Source: a virus. From it: 33,573 nt of DNA. The notes under the pieces are model-generated. The model searched no databases. It saw only the letters and a program-made list of their open reading frames with translations, and was not told the origin of the DNA. Shown here in pieces: positions 1 through 7,822 of the stretch. Position 1 is the first letter of the stretch. Each line of letters starts with the position of its first letter. The DNA lies in IMG/VR virus record IMGVR_UViG_3300045933_000173, positions 1-33,573 of that record; one strand, given 5' to 3'. Both the position numbers and the translations under genes were made by a program.

Positions 1-127
1 AGCGCCTACGTGCCAAAGAATACCCCGCCCTAGAGTGAACTTCGACCAGGAAGAGTACCGGATGCAGATCGCTCGCTTTGCCAAGATAAGCGGCAAGGAC
101 GTGGGCGTGGTCCTCAAGGACGAGACG
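1..127. repeat. Terminal direct repeat, left copy (circular-assembly overlap)
   Basis: Bases 1-127 are identical to bases 33447-33573. The repeat begins inside the gene that ends at 33479 and runs into the gene that starts at base 35, so joining the ends restores both genes without a break. A length of exactly 127 equals a common maximum k-mer in short-read assemblers. It is therefore best read as an assembly overlap of a circular or concatemeric molecule, not as a biological terminal repeat. The non-redundant genome would be about 33,446 bp. Confidence 0.93.
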
Positions 128-808
128 CGTCTCCTAGTCAAAGCCTTCGTCGCCAGGACCCCTCCCTATTCGGGCAAAGAGCTTGCGACCATGGGTGCAC
201 CTGGTTGGGAAGGGACGGCATTTAGGATCGGGGCCGACCGGGTCGCGCGCGACATCCGGCGTGTCTACAAAACGTCCGAGGACCTGGGCATGTTCAACCA
301 GCCAGAGCTCCAGAAGCTTTTGAGAAAGGGAAACGTCGAAGGCCTCGAGAAGGTTTTCAAGGAGAAGGAGCTCAATTTCCTAAAGGTCACCGAAGGCGTC
401 GACCCCTGGGACCACAAAAGCCAGCGCATCTCCCGCGGCCGCGTGAAGAGCAAGCCTCTTCGGACCTTCGTGATCCGAAAAGCGGCCCTCAATCGCTACA
501 TTTCCGAGCGCCAGAAACGGGTCGGTATGGCCAAGGCCGGATGGATGAAAGCGGCCGCAACCTTCGGCGTGCCTCTGCCGACATGGGTCACCGACATTCC
601 GCAACCAGGCATTGCCGAAGATAAGACCGCCAACACCGAAGACCCGTCGGTCGTGGCGGCCAACCTGGTGCCGTGGGCCCAACGCTTCGGCGACGACTTG
701 GACACCGTTTCCGAGCCCGTCCGATTCCGGTCGCGCGCGATTCAAACCAAGATCGAGGCCGCTATCTCGAAGGCTTGGGAGAAGGTCAAACCGTCAACAC
801 CATCCTGA
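35..808 (+). CDS. Neck/tail-completion protein, HK97 gp10-like role (putative)
   Basis: A 257-residue protein starting at GTG one base after the TAG of the preceding gene (33479, equivalent to base 33). It is rich in charged residues, with no signal peptide or membrane segment. The middle carries a run, ISERQKRVGMAKAGWMKAA (about residues 156-174), of the type seen in minor neck/tail proteins of siphoviruses. The N-terminal part (about 10-130) is basic and helical. It lies between the capsid/connector genes and the tail tube gene, the usual place for a head-tail joining or tail-completion protein. Glu codons are mostly GAG, unlike the capsid genes upstream. The role rests on position plus this weak motif; no fold was confirmed. 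Confidence 0.6.
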   Translation: MNFDQEEYRMQIARFAKISGKDVGVVLKDETRLLVKAFVARTPPYSGKELATMGAPGWEGTAFRIGADRVARDIRRVYKTSEDLGMFNQPELQKLLRKGNVEGLEKVFKEKELNFLKVTEGVDPWDHKSQRISRGRVKSKPLRTFVIRKAALNRYISERQKRVGMAKAGWMKAAATFGVPLPTWVTDIPQPGIAEDKTANTEDPSVVAANLVPWAQRFGDDLDTVSEPVRFRSRAIQTKIEAAISKAWEKVKPSTPS

Positions 809-823
809 AACCCCCTCTAGTTT

Positions 824-1321
824 ATGCCCGGAACTGCAAACGGCTATGCCACCATCAAAGGCATCTCCAAAGACGACGCGTGCACGGTCACGATTGAAGG
901 CTATGCGAACGTCCTGATTGATACCGTCCCGATTCAACTCATGACTGATTTGACGGAGCACATGGGCGCTCACGGTCATGGGCCTTGCGCGATGGAATGG
1001 CGCAATCAACGGGTCATGCTCGAGATCACTTTCCGGCCAGCGTCATCCACCTCCCAAGAGGACGCCAACGAAAAAGCGATCCTGATTCCACAAGGAACGG
1101 TTGTGACCTTAAGCGGTTTCCTGCCAGTCACGATCCTAAACGCCGTGGCCGCGTCCAGGGAGGAGGACTTGCTCAATGGCGACTGGCTCCACGTCGGACC
1201 GACGACGACGTTGACACTCAACGCAAGCGCCCCTGGTGGCGAAGTGCAACTCACTCTCGGCTACTACTTCGATCGCCAGACGAATCTCACCACCGAGGTC
1301 CCGGCGACTTCCGCGCCATGA
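824..1321 (+). CDS. Probable major tail tube protein
   Basis: A 165-residue protein with alternating hydrophobic and polar residues and many Thr, Val and Gly, suggesting a mostly beta fold. It has no signal peptide and no transmembrane stretch. It lies directly upstream of a chaperone-like gene and the tape measure gene, where siphoviruses encode the tail tube subunit, and its size fits that family. The start ATG lacks a clear Shine-Dalgarno sequence. Its upstream bases (ccctctagttt before ATGCCC) resemble those before the capsid gene (ccctagaattt before ATGCCG). The stop overlaps the next start as ATGA. The assignment is by order, size and composition only. Confidence 0.55.
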   Translation: MPGTANGYATIKGISKDDACTVTIEGYANVLIDTVPIQLMTDLTEHMGAHGHGPCAMEWRNQRVMLEITFRPASSTSQEDANEKAILIPQGTVVTLSGFLPVTILNAVAASREEDLLNGDWLHVGPTTTLTLNASAPGGEVQLTLGYYFDRQTNLTTEVPATSAP

Positions 1322-1923
1322 CGCGAGACCAGGATACGACCGCTCGTTACATGGCCGCTTGCCTGCCCGTGGCGCACCAGGTGGCCGGCATCGCGCTTTA
1401 TCCTTGCACCCTCGGGCACGCCCACCTTCTGGCCGCGGCAACGCCTTGGCGGCCCCTCGAGGCCCCCTTGCCGGCCTCTCATCTCTCGGTTGCGCTCTTT
1501 ATTTCTTCGAGGTCCTGGCAAAGGGCGCTTCGAGGAATGGCCTCTACTCAAGGCCTTTTCACCCTGCGTCTCGCATGGCGCCTGCGGTCCGCGCGGGCCT
1601 TGTCCAAAGCTTTCGCCCAAATGTCGACCTGGCTCGGGCATGCGACTTTTTGCCCGGAACTACGCAGCCGGAAGACCTCTGGGAATGGTGGGCCACCGCG
1701 GAGGCCTGCGGGTGCGCCCCTCCTGTTACGCCTGCGCCTCTTTGCGACGCGCGAGCTTTCCGCGGCCGACCCGTTTGACCTTCTCCTGGCGGAGCTCCTC
1801 TGGCTTTGGGTGGCGCACTTTGAAAGTGAAGGGACCCTGAGCCTGGTCGGCGACTCTGACTTTGGCTTTCGCGCCTGGTGTGACGAGCAGGACAAGAAAC
1901 GCGCCGGCGCCGTCCGCAACTGA
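1318..1923 (+). CDS. Probable tail-assembly chaperone
   Basis: A 201-residue protein whose ATG overlaps the tail tube stop (ATGA), which fixes the start; the open frame extends upstream but that part shadows the tube gene. Near the N-terminus it has ALYPCTLGHAHLLAAATPW (about residues 27-45). Similar 'PxxLGHxLLL' segments occur in tail-assembly chaperones of other phages with this gene order. It lies between tube and tape measure, the standard chaperone position. The C-terminus is charged. No second overlapping frame or slippery heptamer was seen near its end, so there is no evidence for the gpG/gpGT-type frameshift product. Expected role: holding the tape measure protein soluble during tail assembly. 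Confidence 0.55.
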   Translation: MTRDQDTTARYMAACLPVAHQVAGIALYPCTLGHAHLLAAATPWRPLEAPLPASHLSVALFISSRSWQRALRGMASTQGLFTLRLAWRLRSARALSKAFAQMSTWLGHATFCPELRSRKTSGNGGPPRRPAGAPLLLRLRLFATRELSAADPFDLLLAELLWLWVAHFESEGTLSLVGDSDFGFRAWCDEQDKKRAGAVRN

Positions 1924-1938
1924 CTCACTCGAAGGCTT

Positions 1939-2814
1939 ATGCCGATTTCTCTCTGGTTTCAAAGTCGGGTCAAAAACGACAAGGCCAAGAGCGACCTCCA
2001 GGGCTTTGGCAATTACGCCGAGAAGTTCGGCAAGGACCTGACGCAGCGATTTATCGGCACGGGTGCCCTGATCGCTTCGGGCATCAAGGCGGCCATGGGT
2101 GCCGTCCAACTTCTCCAGGCGGCCAGCAAGGACGCGATTGAAGCAAGCAAGCTAGGGGTCACCGTCGAGCAATTTCAAAACCTGCAGTTTGCGGCCGAAA
2201 TGACCGGCGCCTCGGTGAGCGACATGGTGGCAAAGCTCAAGGAAGGCGGGCCGGCGGCCGAGGCCCTCAATTCAGCTTTCGCTCAACTCAACGTCTCGAG
2301 TGGCGCAATCGACGAGAATATGCGCCGGCAAATGCTTTTCCTAGAGACCAAGAAGACCGGCTTCTTGAATTGGGCCAAGGGTGCGGTTGCGACGGGAGCC
2401 TCAAATACGCTCCTGGCCCACGACCTTTTTACCGAGTGGTTTTCGAACCTCCTGGTGGGAGAGGGCCCGCTCGACACGGACGTCATCTTGGCGCAACTGC
2501 GCGCCGAGCTCGACGACCAGGTCAAAGGCGTCGACGACGCCCTGAAGATCATCAAGGACGCCATGGGAAAAGAGACCAAGCCAAACAAGGGCGCCAAGAC
2601 CACCAAGGAGAAGGTCGATAAATTTAGCGGCGTGCGGCCCACCATGGCGGCCGACCAATTGGCGGCCATCGGTGGCGCAACCCTTCTTTCTGGAGTGGTC
2701 GTTCAAAACTTTCAAAGGGATCTCCTGGCGTACTCCAAGGAGAGCGCCGACTACACGAAGGAGATTGCCCGAAACACTCAACCGCTAGCTGGTGGTTTCA
2801 CGGCGCCTGTATGA
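1939..2814 (+). CDS. Tape measure protein, unusually short
   Basis: A 291-residue protein preceded by a good ribosome site (GAAGG, 4 bases before ATG). It has a small-residue hydrophobic stretch (about 35-62, FIGTGALIASGIKAAMGAV), then KLGVTVEQFQNLQFAAEMTG (about 74-93). The latter closely matches the 'lGvs.e.fq.Lq.aA..tG' segment common in tape measure proteins. The central part (about 190-225) is Lys-rich and probably helical. Near the C-terminus 'YTKEIARNT' recalls the 'T..iA.nT' end of many tape measures. Most siphovirus tape measures are 600 to over 1500 residues. At roughly 1.5 angstrom per residue this one would set a tail of only about 40 nm. Its stop overlaps the next start (ATGA). 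Confidence 0.75.
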   Translation: MPISLWFQSRVKNDKAKSDLQGFGNYAEKFGKDLTQRFIGTGALIASGIKAAMGAVQLLQAASKDAIEASKLGVTVEQFQNLQFAAEMTGASVSDMVAKLKEGGPAAEALNSAFAQLNVSSGAIDENMRRQMLFLETKKTGFLNWAKGAVATGASNTLLAHDLFTEWFSNLLVGEGPLDTDVILAQLRAELDDQVKGVDDALKIIKDAMGKETKPNKGAKTTKEKVDKFSGVRPTMAADQLAAIGGATLLSGVVVQNFQRDLLAYSKESADYTKEIARNTQPLAGGFTAPV

Positions 2815-3713
2815 GCCTCAATGGCTCCAGTCTCTGCCTGGTGCGCGACGAGGTTTCCTCGGTGGGCGGCCGTGGCGAACGCCGTTCGCAGGCGTGGGAA
2901 GGGACCGAGGCTGAATTGCTTGCCAAGGCGAGCGAATTGCAGCTTTCAGGATGGGCGGTCCGATTGGGTTTCGACTCTGGGCAGGGAAGGCTAGAGGCCG
3001 AGTCGCCAGAAGTTTCCGAGGACGGCGAAACGATTCAGGGAGCAACGGACGAGTGGGATTTTACGACCGAGTTTATTGACGTCGATTACTGGGCGAGCCC
3101 GCTCCTCTATGAAATCGCCAAGGGCATTCTGCCTCCTGGCGCCCCTCACGCCATCATTCGCGATTATCTCTCGGTCATTCGGCGCACGATTAACCAGCAA
3201 TTGCAGTTTGCCTACGATGCCACCGGCAATGTCCTCCTCGAGGCCGACGGGAGCAAATCGATGGGCCCAACCGCTTACGAGAATTTCAAGGCCAAGGGCA
3301 AGGACGGTTCGATCATCACTGACGCGGCGACCCAATTGTTCGCGAAGGACGCCTACGAATGGGCGCAGGCGGGTGTGAAGACTGTTCAGACTTCGCTTGT
3401 GGCCATCAATCGGCGTCGGTCGGTCCCGGCCGAGTCCACGCTCCGATTCCATGCCGACAAGTTCCAACGCGTTTGGACGCGGGCAAAATTCATCGTCGAT
3501 TTCAGCGTCCCTGCGCATATTCAAACTCTACTTCCGACCGATCCGACGGAGCTTCCCTTTGTGGCGAGCAAGTGGGGTTACAAGCTACGCCTCCACGAAG
3601 CGCGCGCCGAGGCCGCGACCGTCGTCGTCAACGAAACGACGGGCTTTATTTACGGAGCGTGGAACACGCAAACGCATTTGATTGTCGATGTCCCCACCCC
3701 CCCCACTCCCTGA
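2811..3713 (+). CDS. Unknown distal tail protein
   Basis: A 300-residue protein of unrecognised family, translationally coupled (ATGA) to the tape measure gene. It has no signal peptide or membrane segment. Residues 70-110 are acidic, with aromatic residues around WDFTTEFIDVDYW. The middle (about 110-215) looks helical, and residues about 215-300 look beta-rich and end in a Pro/Thr tail. Position right after the tape measure suggests a distal tail or baseplate component, as siphoviruses encode these here. This is inference from position. The 3' end overlaps the start of the next small gene. Confidence 0.6.
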   Translation: MSLNGSSLCLVRDEVSSVGGRGERRSQAWEGTEAELLAKASELQLSGWAVRLGFDSGQGRLEAESPEVSEDGETIQGATDEWDFTTEFIDVDYWASPLLYEIAKGILPPGAPHAIIRDYLSVIRRTINQQLQFAYDATGNVLLEADGSKSMGPTAYENFKAKGKDGSIITDAATQLFAKDAYEWAQAGVKTVQTSLVAINRRRSVPAESTLRFHADKFQRVWTRAKFIVDFSVPAHIQTLLPTDPTELPFVASKWGYKLRLHEARAEAATVVVNETTGFIYGAWNTQTHLIVDVPTPPTP

Positions 3714-3903
3714 GACGGGCGTCTTACGCCATTTGCACCGGTGGCTCAACCGGCTCCTGGCCTTCGTAAAGTCGATTGAGGTCAAACCATCGGCTACCAT
3801 CGCCGTTGCGCGCACGCAAGTGGGGACGGTCCTCACCGCGCCCGAGCAAGGGGACGTCACGAGTGTCGGAGGAACGGCGCCCGCGGTCGTGCGCTGGGGA
3901 TGA
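3688..3903 (+). CDS. Small unknown protein
   Basis: A protein of about 71 residues that overlaps the end of the upstream gene by 26 bases in another frame. The start is taken as ATG at 3688; a TTG two codons upstream is possible. The N-terminus is Pro-rich (MSPPPPLPETG). A helical segment follows (about 13-30, HLHRWLNRLLAFVKSIE), then a Val/Thr-rich C-terminal half. The stop is 6 bases before the next ATG. It is probably a tail-region accessory protein, supported by tight packing between its neighbours. No family was recognised. Confidence 0.5.
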   Translation: MSPPPPLPETGVLRHLHRWLNRLLAFVKSIEVKPSATIAVARTQVGTVLTAPEQGDVTSVGGTAPAVVRWG

Positions 3904-3909
3904 AAGCTT

Positions 3910-6900
3910 ATGGCCGTAAGCTTCACTCGCGCACTTCCCGTTGCACCTGGTGAGGTCATCGCCTCGCGCCAGCTCGCGAACCTCGCGGCGGCGTTCAACG
4001 ACCGGCTGCGCTCAGGCCTGGGCGATCCCACCTGGCGGATCCACTTCCTCCTGCTCAGTCTCTTTCGCGGAATGCGGGGGAAGGCGGACGAGTCGACGTT
4101 CCCGAGCGAGTTGGAATTCTTCTGGTACTACCAGAACAACGATCCGATTCACGACTGGCCGTTGGCGCCGGCCGGCGACCCCGAAGGGATCAACGTCGCC
4201 AATCCCCTCGGCGCCTTCGTCTTTGGAAATGAAACGATCGATCTCTGGAGCGAGCCCACCAAGGTCAACGAAGTGCCGACGGGCACGGTGGGGATGTCCC
4301 CGTTGAACGGCTGGGACATTGCGAAGGAACAGCGCGGCGCGGTCGAGCCGTTCCAAGGGAAGTTCTCTTCGCCGCTCTACGAAGTGGCCAAGCGCGCTGG
4401 AGGCATTGGGATCATCCCTCCCTACGCCAAGGCCGGGATGTCCTTCGGCTCCTGGCTCAAGATGCCTGACGACTTCCTGCCCCACCTGGCCAAGGCGGAA
4501 TCCAAGATGCTGCTGCGTATGCTCAACTCCTTCGCGCGTGAATTCCGCGGGAGCGACGGGCAGCGCGCCTCCGACGACTACCACCTCCAGGAAGCCTTCG
4601 ACTGCCAGCTATTTTTCACCCAGCAATTCCACCTGGCGCCCAACTTCGGAATCGAGTCAGAGCCCGATTTAATCGAGCCGATTTATCCCAAGTTCACGAG
4701 CGCCGGCGCGAGCGTGGTGGGAGATCGCTTCACCGACCAGGACGGGCACATCACGCGAACCTGGCACGCGGGATTCTGCCTCGACTCGTGGCGCGTTCGA
4801 GTCACGGGCGCCACCGCCCCGGTCGCGTTCGCGATCGAGATCGATGGCGTGGACATGGTCGAGATCCACCTGACGCCCGACGCCCAAGGCTTCGCGTTTG
4901 ACGTCGCGCTCTTGCCGGTCGCCTTCCTGTCGACGCAGGAGATCCCGCTCATGATCTCGTGCCGGCTCACCCAGCCTTTGCCGACCGGTTCAATAGAGAT
5001 CGAATTCACCGAGTTGAAGGCGCGAGTGCCCGACATCTCAGATCTTTATTCGGTCTTGCGTTGTGCGGCGGCGGATCAGGCGAACCTTCCCGATGGCGTC
5101 GGCACGCTCGAGGACCAGGCGCGGGTGATCTCTGACGAGTATTTCCGCGCCGGCTGCATCGTGAGCCCAAGGGCGACCGCGGGCCTCGAGGACGAGCGAA
5201 CCGCGATCAACAAGAATGCCGTTTATGACGCGGTGAGACGACTCTCGCTCGAGTGCGCGGCGGTCTCGCGCCACAACGAGTTTGTCGACTACGCCCTGGA
5301 GAACGGGAAAAGCGTCCTGTGGTTTCGTCGCGAGTTTGGAATCGGCGAAGGCGTCAAGGTGAAGCCGCTCGAGCAGCTCGTGGACATTCGGCACGCCGCG
5401 AGTGTGCGCGGTCTCACGAACGAATGGCTCCTCGATGTCGAGCTTCGCCCCTACGGAGTTGGGATCGGTTCGAGTTTCAAGCCCGAGGCCTACACGGATA
5501 TTTTTGCGATGATCGGGCGATGTCACTTCGACTCGTTCGACATTCGAAGCGAGCCGGCGCTTTTGCAGCACGTCGCGTATGGGCAGGCGCCCGTCTACGT
5601 CCCGGAAGCGCCGCCTGGCTGGAATTACACGATCTTGGAAGGCGTGCCTGGGACCCTCAACGCGAACACGATCACCTGCGACGAAGAGGACGAAGCGTGC
5701 AAAGAGAGTCGACGTAGCTTTTACCGGAGTTGCCGCATCTATGAGCCGCCGCTCGAGGTCGAGTCGATCGTGATCGAAGGGACCGCACCGGATGAATTAC
5801 TCAAGGTCACCCTTACAGGGCGATTGCATCACTGCCCCGATGCGCCCAGCTCGATCGCGAGGGATCGCGGCACCTGGGACGTGAGCGCGCTGCGCGCCGA
5901 ACCGTTCCGGTCCGCGGAGAATGGCCTTCGCGAGTACCTCTTGCACTTTCGCGACGGCAACGGGCAATGCACGCGGACCCAGGTCGGAAACTATTCGGCC
6001 ACGAAAGAGGTCAGCGACAGTTCGCTCTTTGGCTCGTGTTATCCGTGCTTCCGCTGGACGCATCTCATTCCTTTCGCGCACGAGGACGACAATGACACCC
6101 AAGATCCAGTCGACACCCACTTCCGTCATGATCCCTTTCCCCAAATGGAGCTCTACCTCCGAGCGATGTGCGAAGGCTACGTCGACGATCGCGCCTCAGC
6201 CGAGGACGCCTGCAAGAGCGGCATTGCGACGCTCTACGACTTCCGCTTCGAGGATCTTTGTCAGCAAGCCTTCAAACACCCGCGCATTGCGGTTTTGCCT
6301 GGGCATCCCGGGAACAGTTACGGCCCTTTGCCGAACACCGAGGCCCTCGCCGCTGTTTACAACCAATTTGTGGAGGCCGTGAACCTGTTGACCCGCGTGC
6401 GGGTCATGCTGCCCTCGATCCTCGAGTGCAACTCGCCCTTCGAGGAAACGCGCCGGGGCGTCCCTTTGCTCGACGGTGCCGGCGAGGTCACGGTCTGCGG
6501 CGATCTCAACAATGCGTGGGGGCCGGTCACGCCGGCGGGTCCTGGCAGCCCGACCCTTGACCCGCAAGCCTGGTCCCCTTGTGAGGGTTCAGGCTTCGCC
6601 TCCTATGACGTCAAGCTGACGGGTTCATGCGTCGATCAGGAGTGGGAGTTGTCCGAGCGCACGAGCCATTTCCGCGTGCGCTTTGCCCTCAGTGACTCTG
6701 ACGCGCTCGAAGCTTTGCCGGAAGCCTGGCGCAATATGTTCAACTCGCACCAGGAGGTCCTCGCGCAGCGCCACACGGTTCACTTCACGGGCACGCACAC
6801 GATCACGAGCGATCCGGCGCAAGCCAGCCGCTGCGTGATCCCTGAAGACCCGGACTTCCCGCCCGCATTCCCGACAGGGGACGGAAGCTATCTGAAGTTC

Positions 6901-7110
6901 GACGAGGTCACGCATCTCGACTCGACCTCCTGCGGCTTCGAGCCGGGCGACGTCACGCTCCAACCTGAGGACACCGGCCCAACGGATTTGTCGATCATGC
7001 GCGACAACGCGGGTGGGGACTGCGGCGGCGTGAGCGCCTCCTACTCGATTGAATTCGGCATTTTTGCCGGCCAGGTGCCGGTGCTGGCCATTCCCCTTGT
7101 CGACCGATGA
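3910..7110 (+). CDS. Large (1066-residue) putative tail tip / receptor-interaction protein, unknown family
   Basis: The second largest protein of the genome. The start ATG follows GAAAG at suitable spacing. It has no signal peptide and no membrane helix. The first about 60 residues contain an amphipathic region (SRQLANLAAAFNDRLRSG) followed by DPTWRIHFLLLSLFRGMRG. The rest alternates beta-type and loop segments. About 24 cysteines are scattered through it, including paired patterns such as CDEEDEAC, GSCYPC and SCGFE in the second half. This is unusual for a cytoplasmically assembled phage protein and hints at metal binding or disulfides formed after release. It sits between the tape-measure-proximal genes and the fibre genes, which suggests tail tip or baseplate hub. 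No enzymatic motif was found. A peptidase or lysin role is not excluded. Confidence 0.6.
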   Translation: MAVSFTRALPVAPGEVIASRQLANLAAAFNDRLRSGLGDPTWRIHFLLLSLFRGMRGKADESTFPSELEFFWYYQNNDPIHDWPLAPAGDPEGINVANPLGAFVFGNETIDLWSEPTKVNEVPTGTVGMSPLNGWDIAKEQRGAVEPFQGKFSSPLYEVAKRAGGIGIIPPYAKAGMSFGSWLKMPDDFLPHLAKAESKMLLRMLNSFAREFRGSDGQRASDDYHLQEAFDCQLFFTQQFHLAPNFGIESEPDLIEPIYPKFTSAGASVVGDRFTDQDGHITRTWHAGFCLDSWRVRVTGATAPVAFAIEIDGVDMVEIHLTPDAQGFAFDVALLPVAFLSTQEIPLMISCRLTQPLPTGSIEIEFTELKARVPDISDLYSVLRCAAADQANLPDGVGTLEDQARVISDEYFRAGCIVSPRATAGLEDERTAINKNAVYDAVRRLSLECAAVSRHNEFVDYALENGKSVLWFRREFGIGEGVKVKPLEQLVDIRHAASVRGLTNEWLLDVELRPYGVGIGSSFKPEAYTDIFAMIGRCHFDSFDIRSEPALLQHVAYGQAPVYVPEAPPGWNYTILEGVPGTLNANTITCDEEDEACKESRRSFYRSCRIYEPPLEVESIVIEGTAPDELLKVTLTGRLHHCPDAPSSIARDRGTWDVSALRAEPFRSAENGLREYLLHFRDGNGQCTRTQVGNYSATKEVSDSSLFGSCYPCFRWTHLIPFAHEDDNDTQDPVDTHFRHDPFPQMELYLRAMCEGYVDDRASAEDACKSGIATLYDFRFEDLCQQAFKHPRIAVLPGHPGNSYGPLPNTEALAAVYNQFVEAVNLLTRVRVMLPSILECNSPFEETRRGVPLLDGAGEVTVCGDLNNAWGPVTPAGPGSPTLDPQAWSPCEGSGFASYDVKLTGSCVDQEWELSERTSHFRVRFALSDSDALEALPEAWRNMFNSHQEVLAQRHTVHFTGTHTITSDPAQASRCVIPEDPDFPPAFPTGDGSYLKFDEVTHLDSTSCGFEPGDVTLQPEDTGPTDLSIMRDNAGGDCGGVSASYSIEFGIFAGQVPVLAIPLVDR

Positions 7111-7307
7111 GATTCGCTGTCACCCATTACGGGCCGCCCTCGAACGAAGTGCGCGCTGGCAGGGAAACGATCTGCCGCGCGTGTGAGTGGTGGATGTCGA
7201 CGAGCGAGCTTGAGCGTTGCATGCATCCCAGGCTGGGCTGCCCCCGGTCGATCGCAAGACGCCAACCCTGGCGAGTCGTGCGAGCCTGCCCGCAAAAGAA
7301 ATGGTGA
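7107..7307 (+). CDS. Small Cys-rich (zinc-ribbon-like) protein
   Basis: A 66-residue basic protein coupled to the upstream gene by ATGA. Five cysteines lie at about residues 24, 27, 38, 45 and 61, within CRAC (24-27), ERCMHPRLGCP (36-46) and the C-terminal ACPQKKW. The arrangement fits a small zinc-binding fold. Short phage proteins with a 'C..C...C..C' core ending in 'CP..KW' are frequently encoded between tail genes, but their function is unknown. The stop overlaps the start region of the next gene. Confidence 0.65.
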   Translation: MRFAVTHYGPPSNEVRAGRETICRACEWWMSTSELERCMHPRLGCPRSIARRQPWRVVRACPQKKW

Positions 7308-7807
7308 GAGACTACCAACCCTTGCCGAAAGGCTCGCCAGAGGCCCTCCCTGGCGTCGCCACGGTCCTAGCGCAATTGCCGGTGGATCATCGGCCGCCAG
7401 GGCCGGCACCGGTGAACAGTGGCGGCGTCATCCTCCTGGACGCCCGCACCCTTCCCGCGCCCATGGTGCCTTGCGGAAAGGACGACCGGACGGGGGCGCG
7501 CATCATCGAACTGCCGCGCGACGATTCCCCGGAGCTCACCGACCTCATCGCGATTGATTCGGCCGAGGACGGCACGCGTGGGACGACGCTCGAAGAAATC
7601 GCGCTCCTGATCAGCCCGCGGCGTCTCGTGTTTCGCCAGGATACGCCCGTCCTCGAGGCCACTTTTTTTCACCGCCTGGGAATCGTCCCGCAAGTCATGC
7701 TGCTAGATTCGGCTGACCGCGCGTTCCGGGCCGAATGCATCGTGGACGCGGAGAAAGTGCGGATCCGCCTAGGCTTAAACATGACGTTCGTCGTTCACCT
7801 ACTCTAG
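7301..7807 (+). CDS. Unknown tail-region protein
   Basis: A protein of about 168 residues starting at ATG 7301 or GTG 7304, both overlapping the end of the upstream gene (tgg tga). The first about 60 residues are Pro-rich and probably unstructured. Residues about 65-168 look beta-rich (ARIIELPRD, LEEIALLISPRRLVF, RAECIVDAEKVRIRLGLNMTFVVHLL). No signal peptide is present. It lies directly upstream of the main fibre gene, so a fibre-attachment or fibre-assembly role is possible but unproven. Glu codon use is mixed; the GAA-rich style begins with the next gene. Confidence 0.55.
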   Translation: MVRDYQPLPKGSPEALPGVATVLAQLPVDHRPPGPAPVNSGGVILLDARTLPAPMVPCGKDDRTGARIIELPRDDSPELTDLIAIDSAEDGTRGTTLEEIALLISPRRLVFRQDTPVLEATFFHRLGIVPQVMLLDSADRAFRAECIVDAEKVRIRLGLNMTFVVHLL

Positions 7808-7822
7808 AGAAGAGGAATCGCT

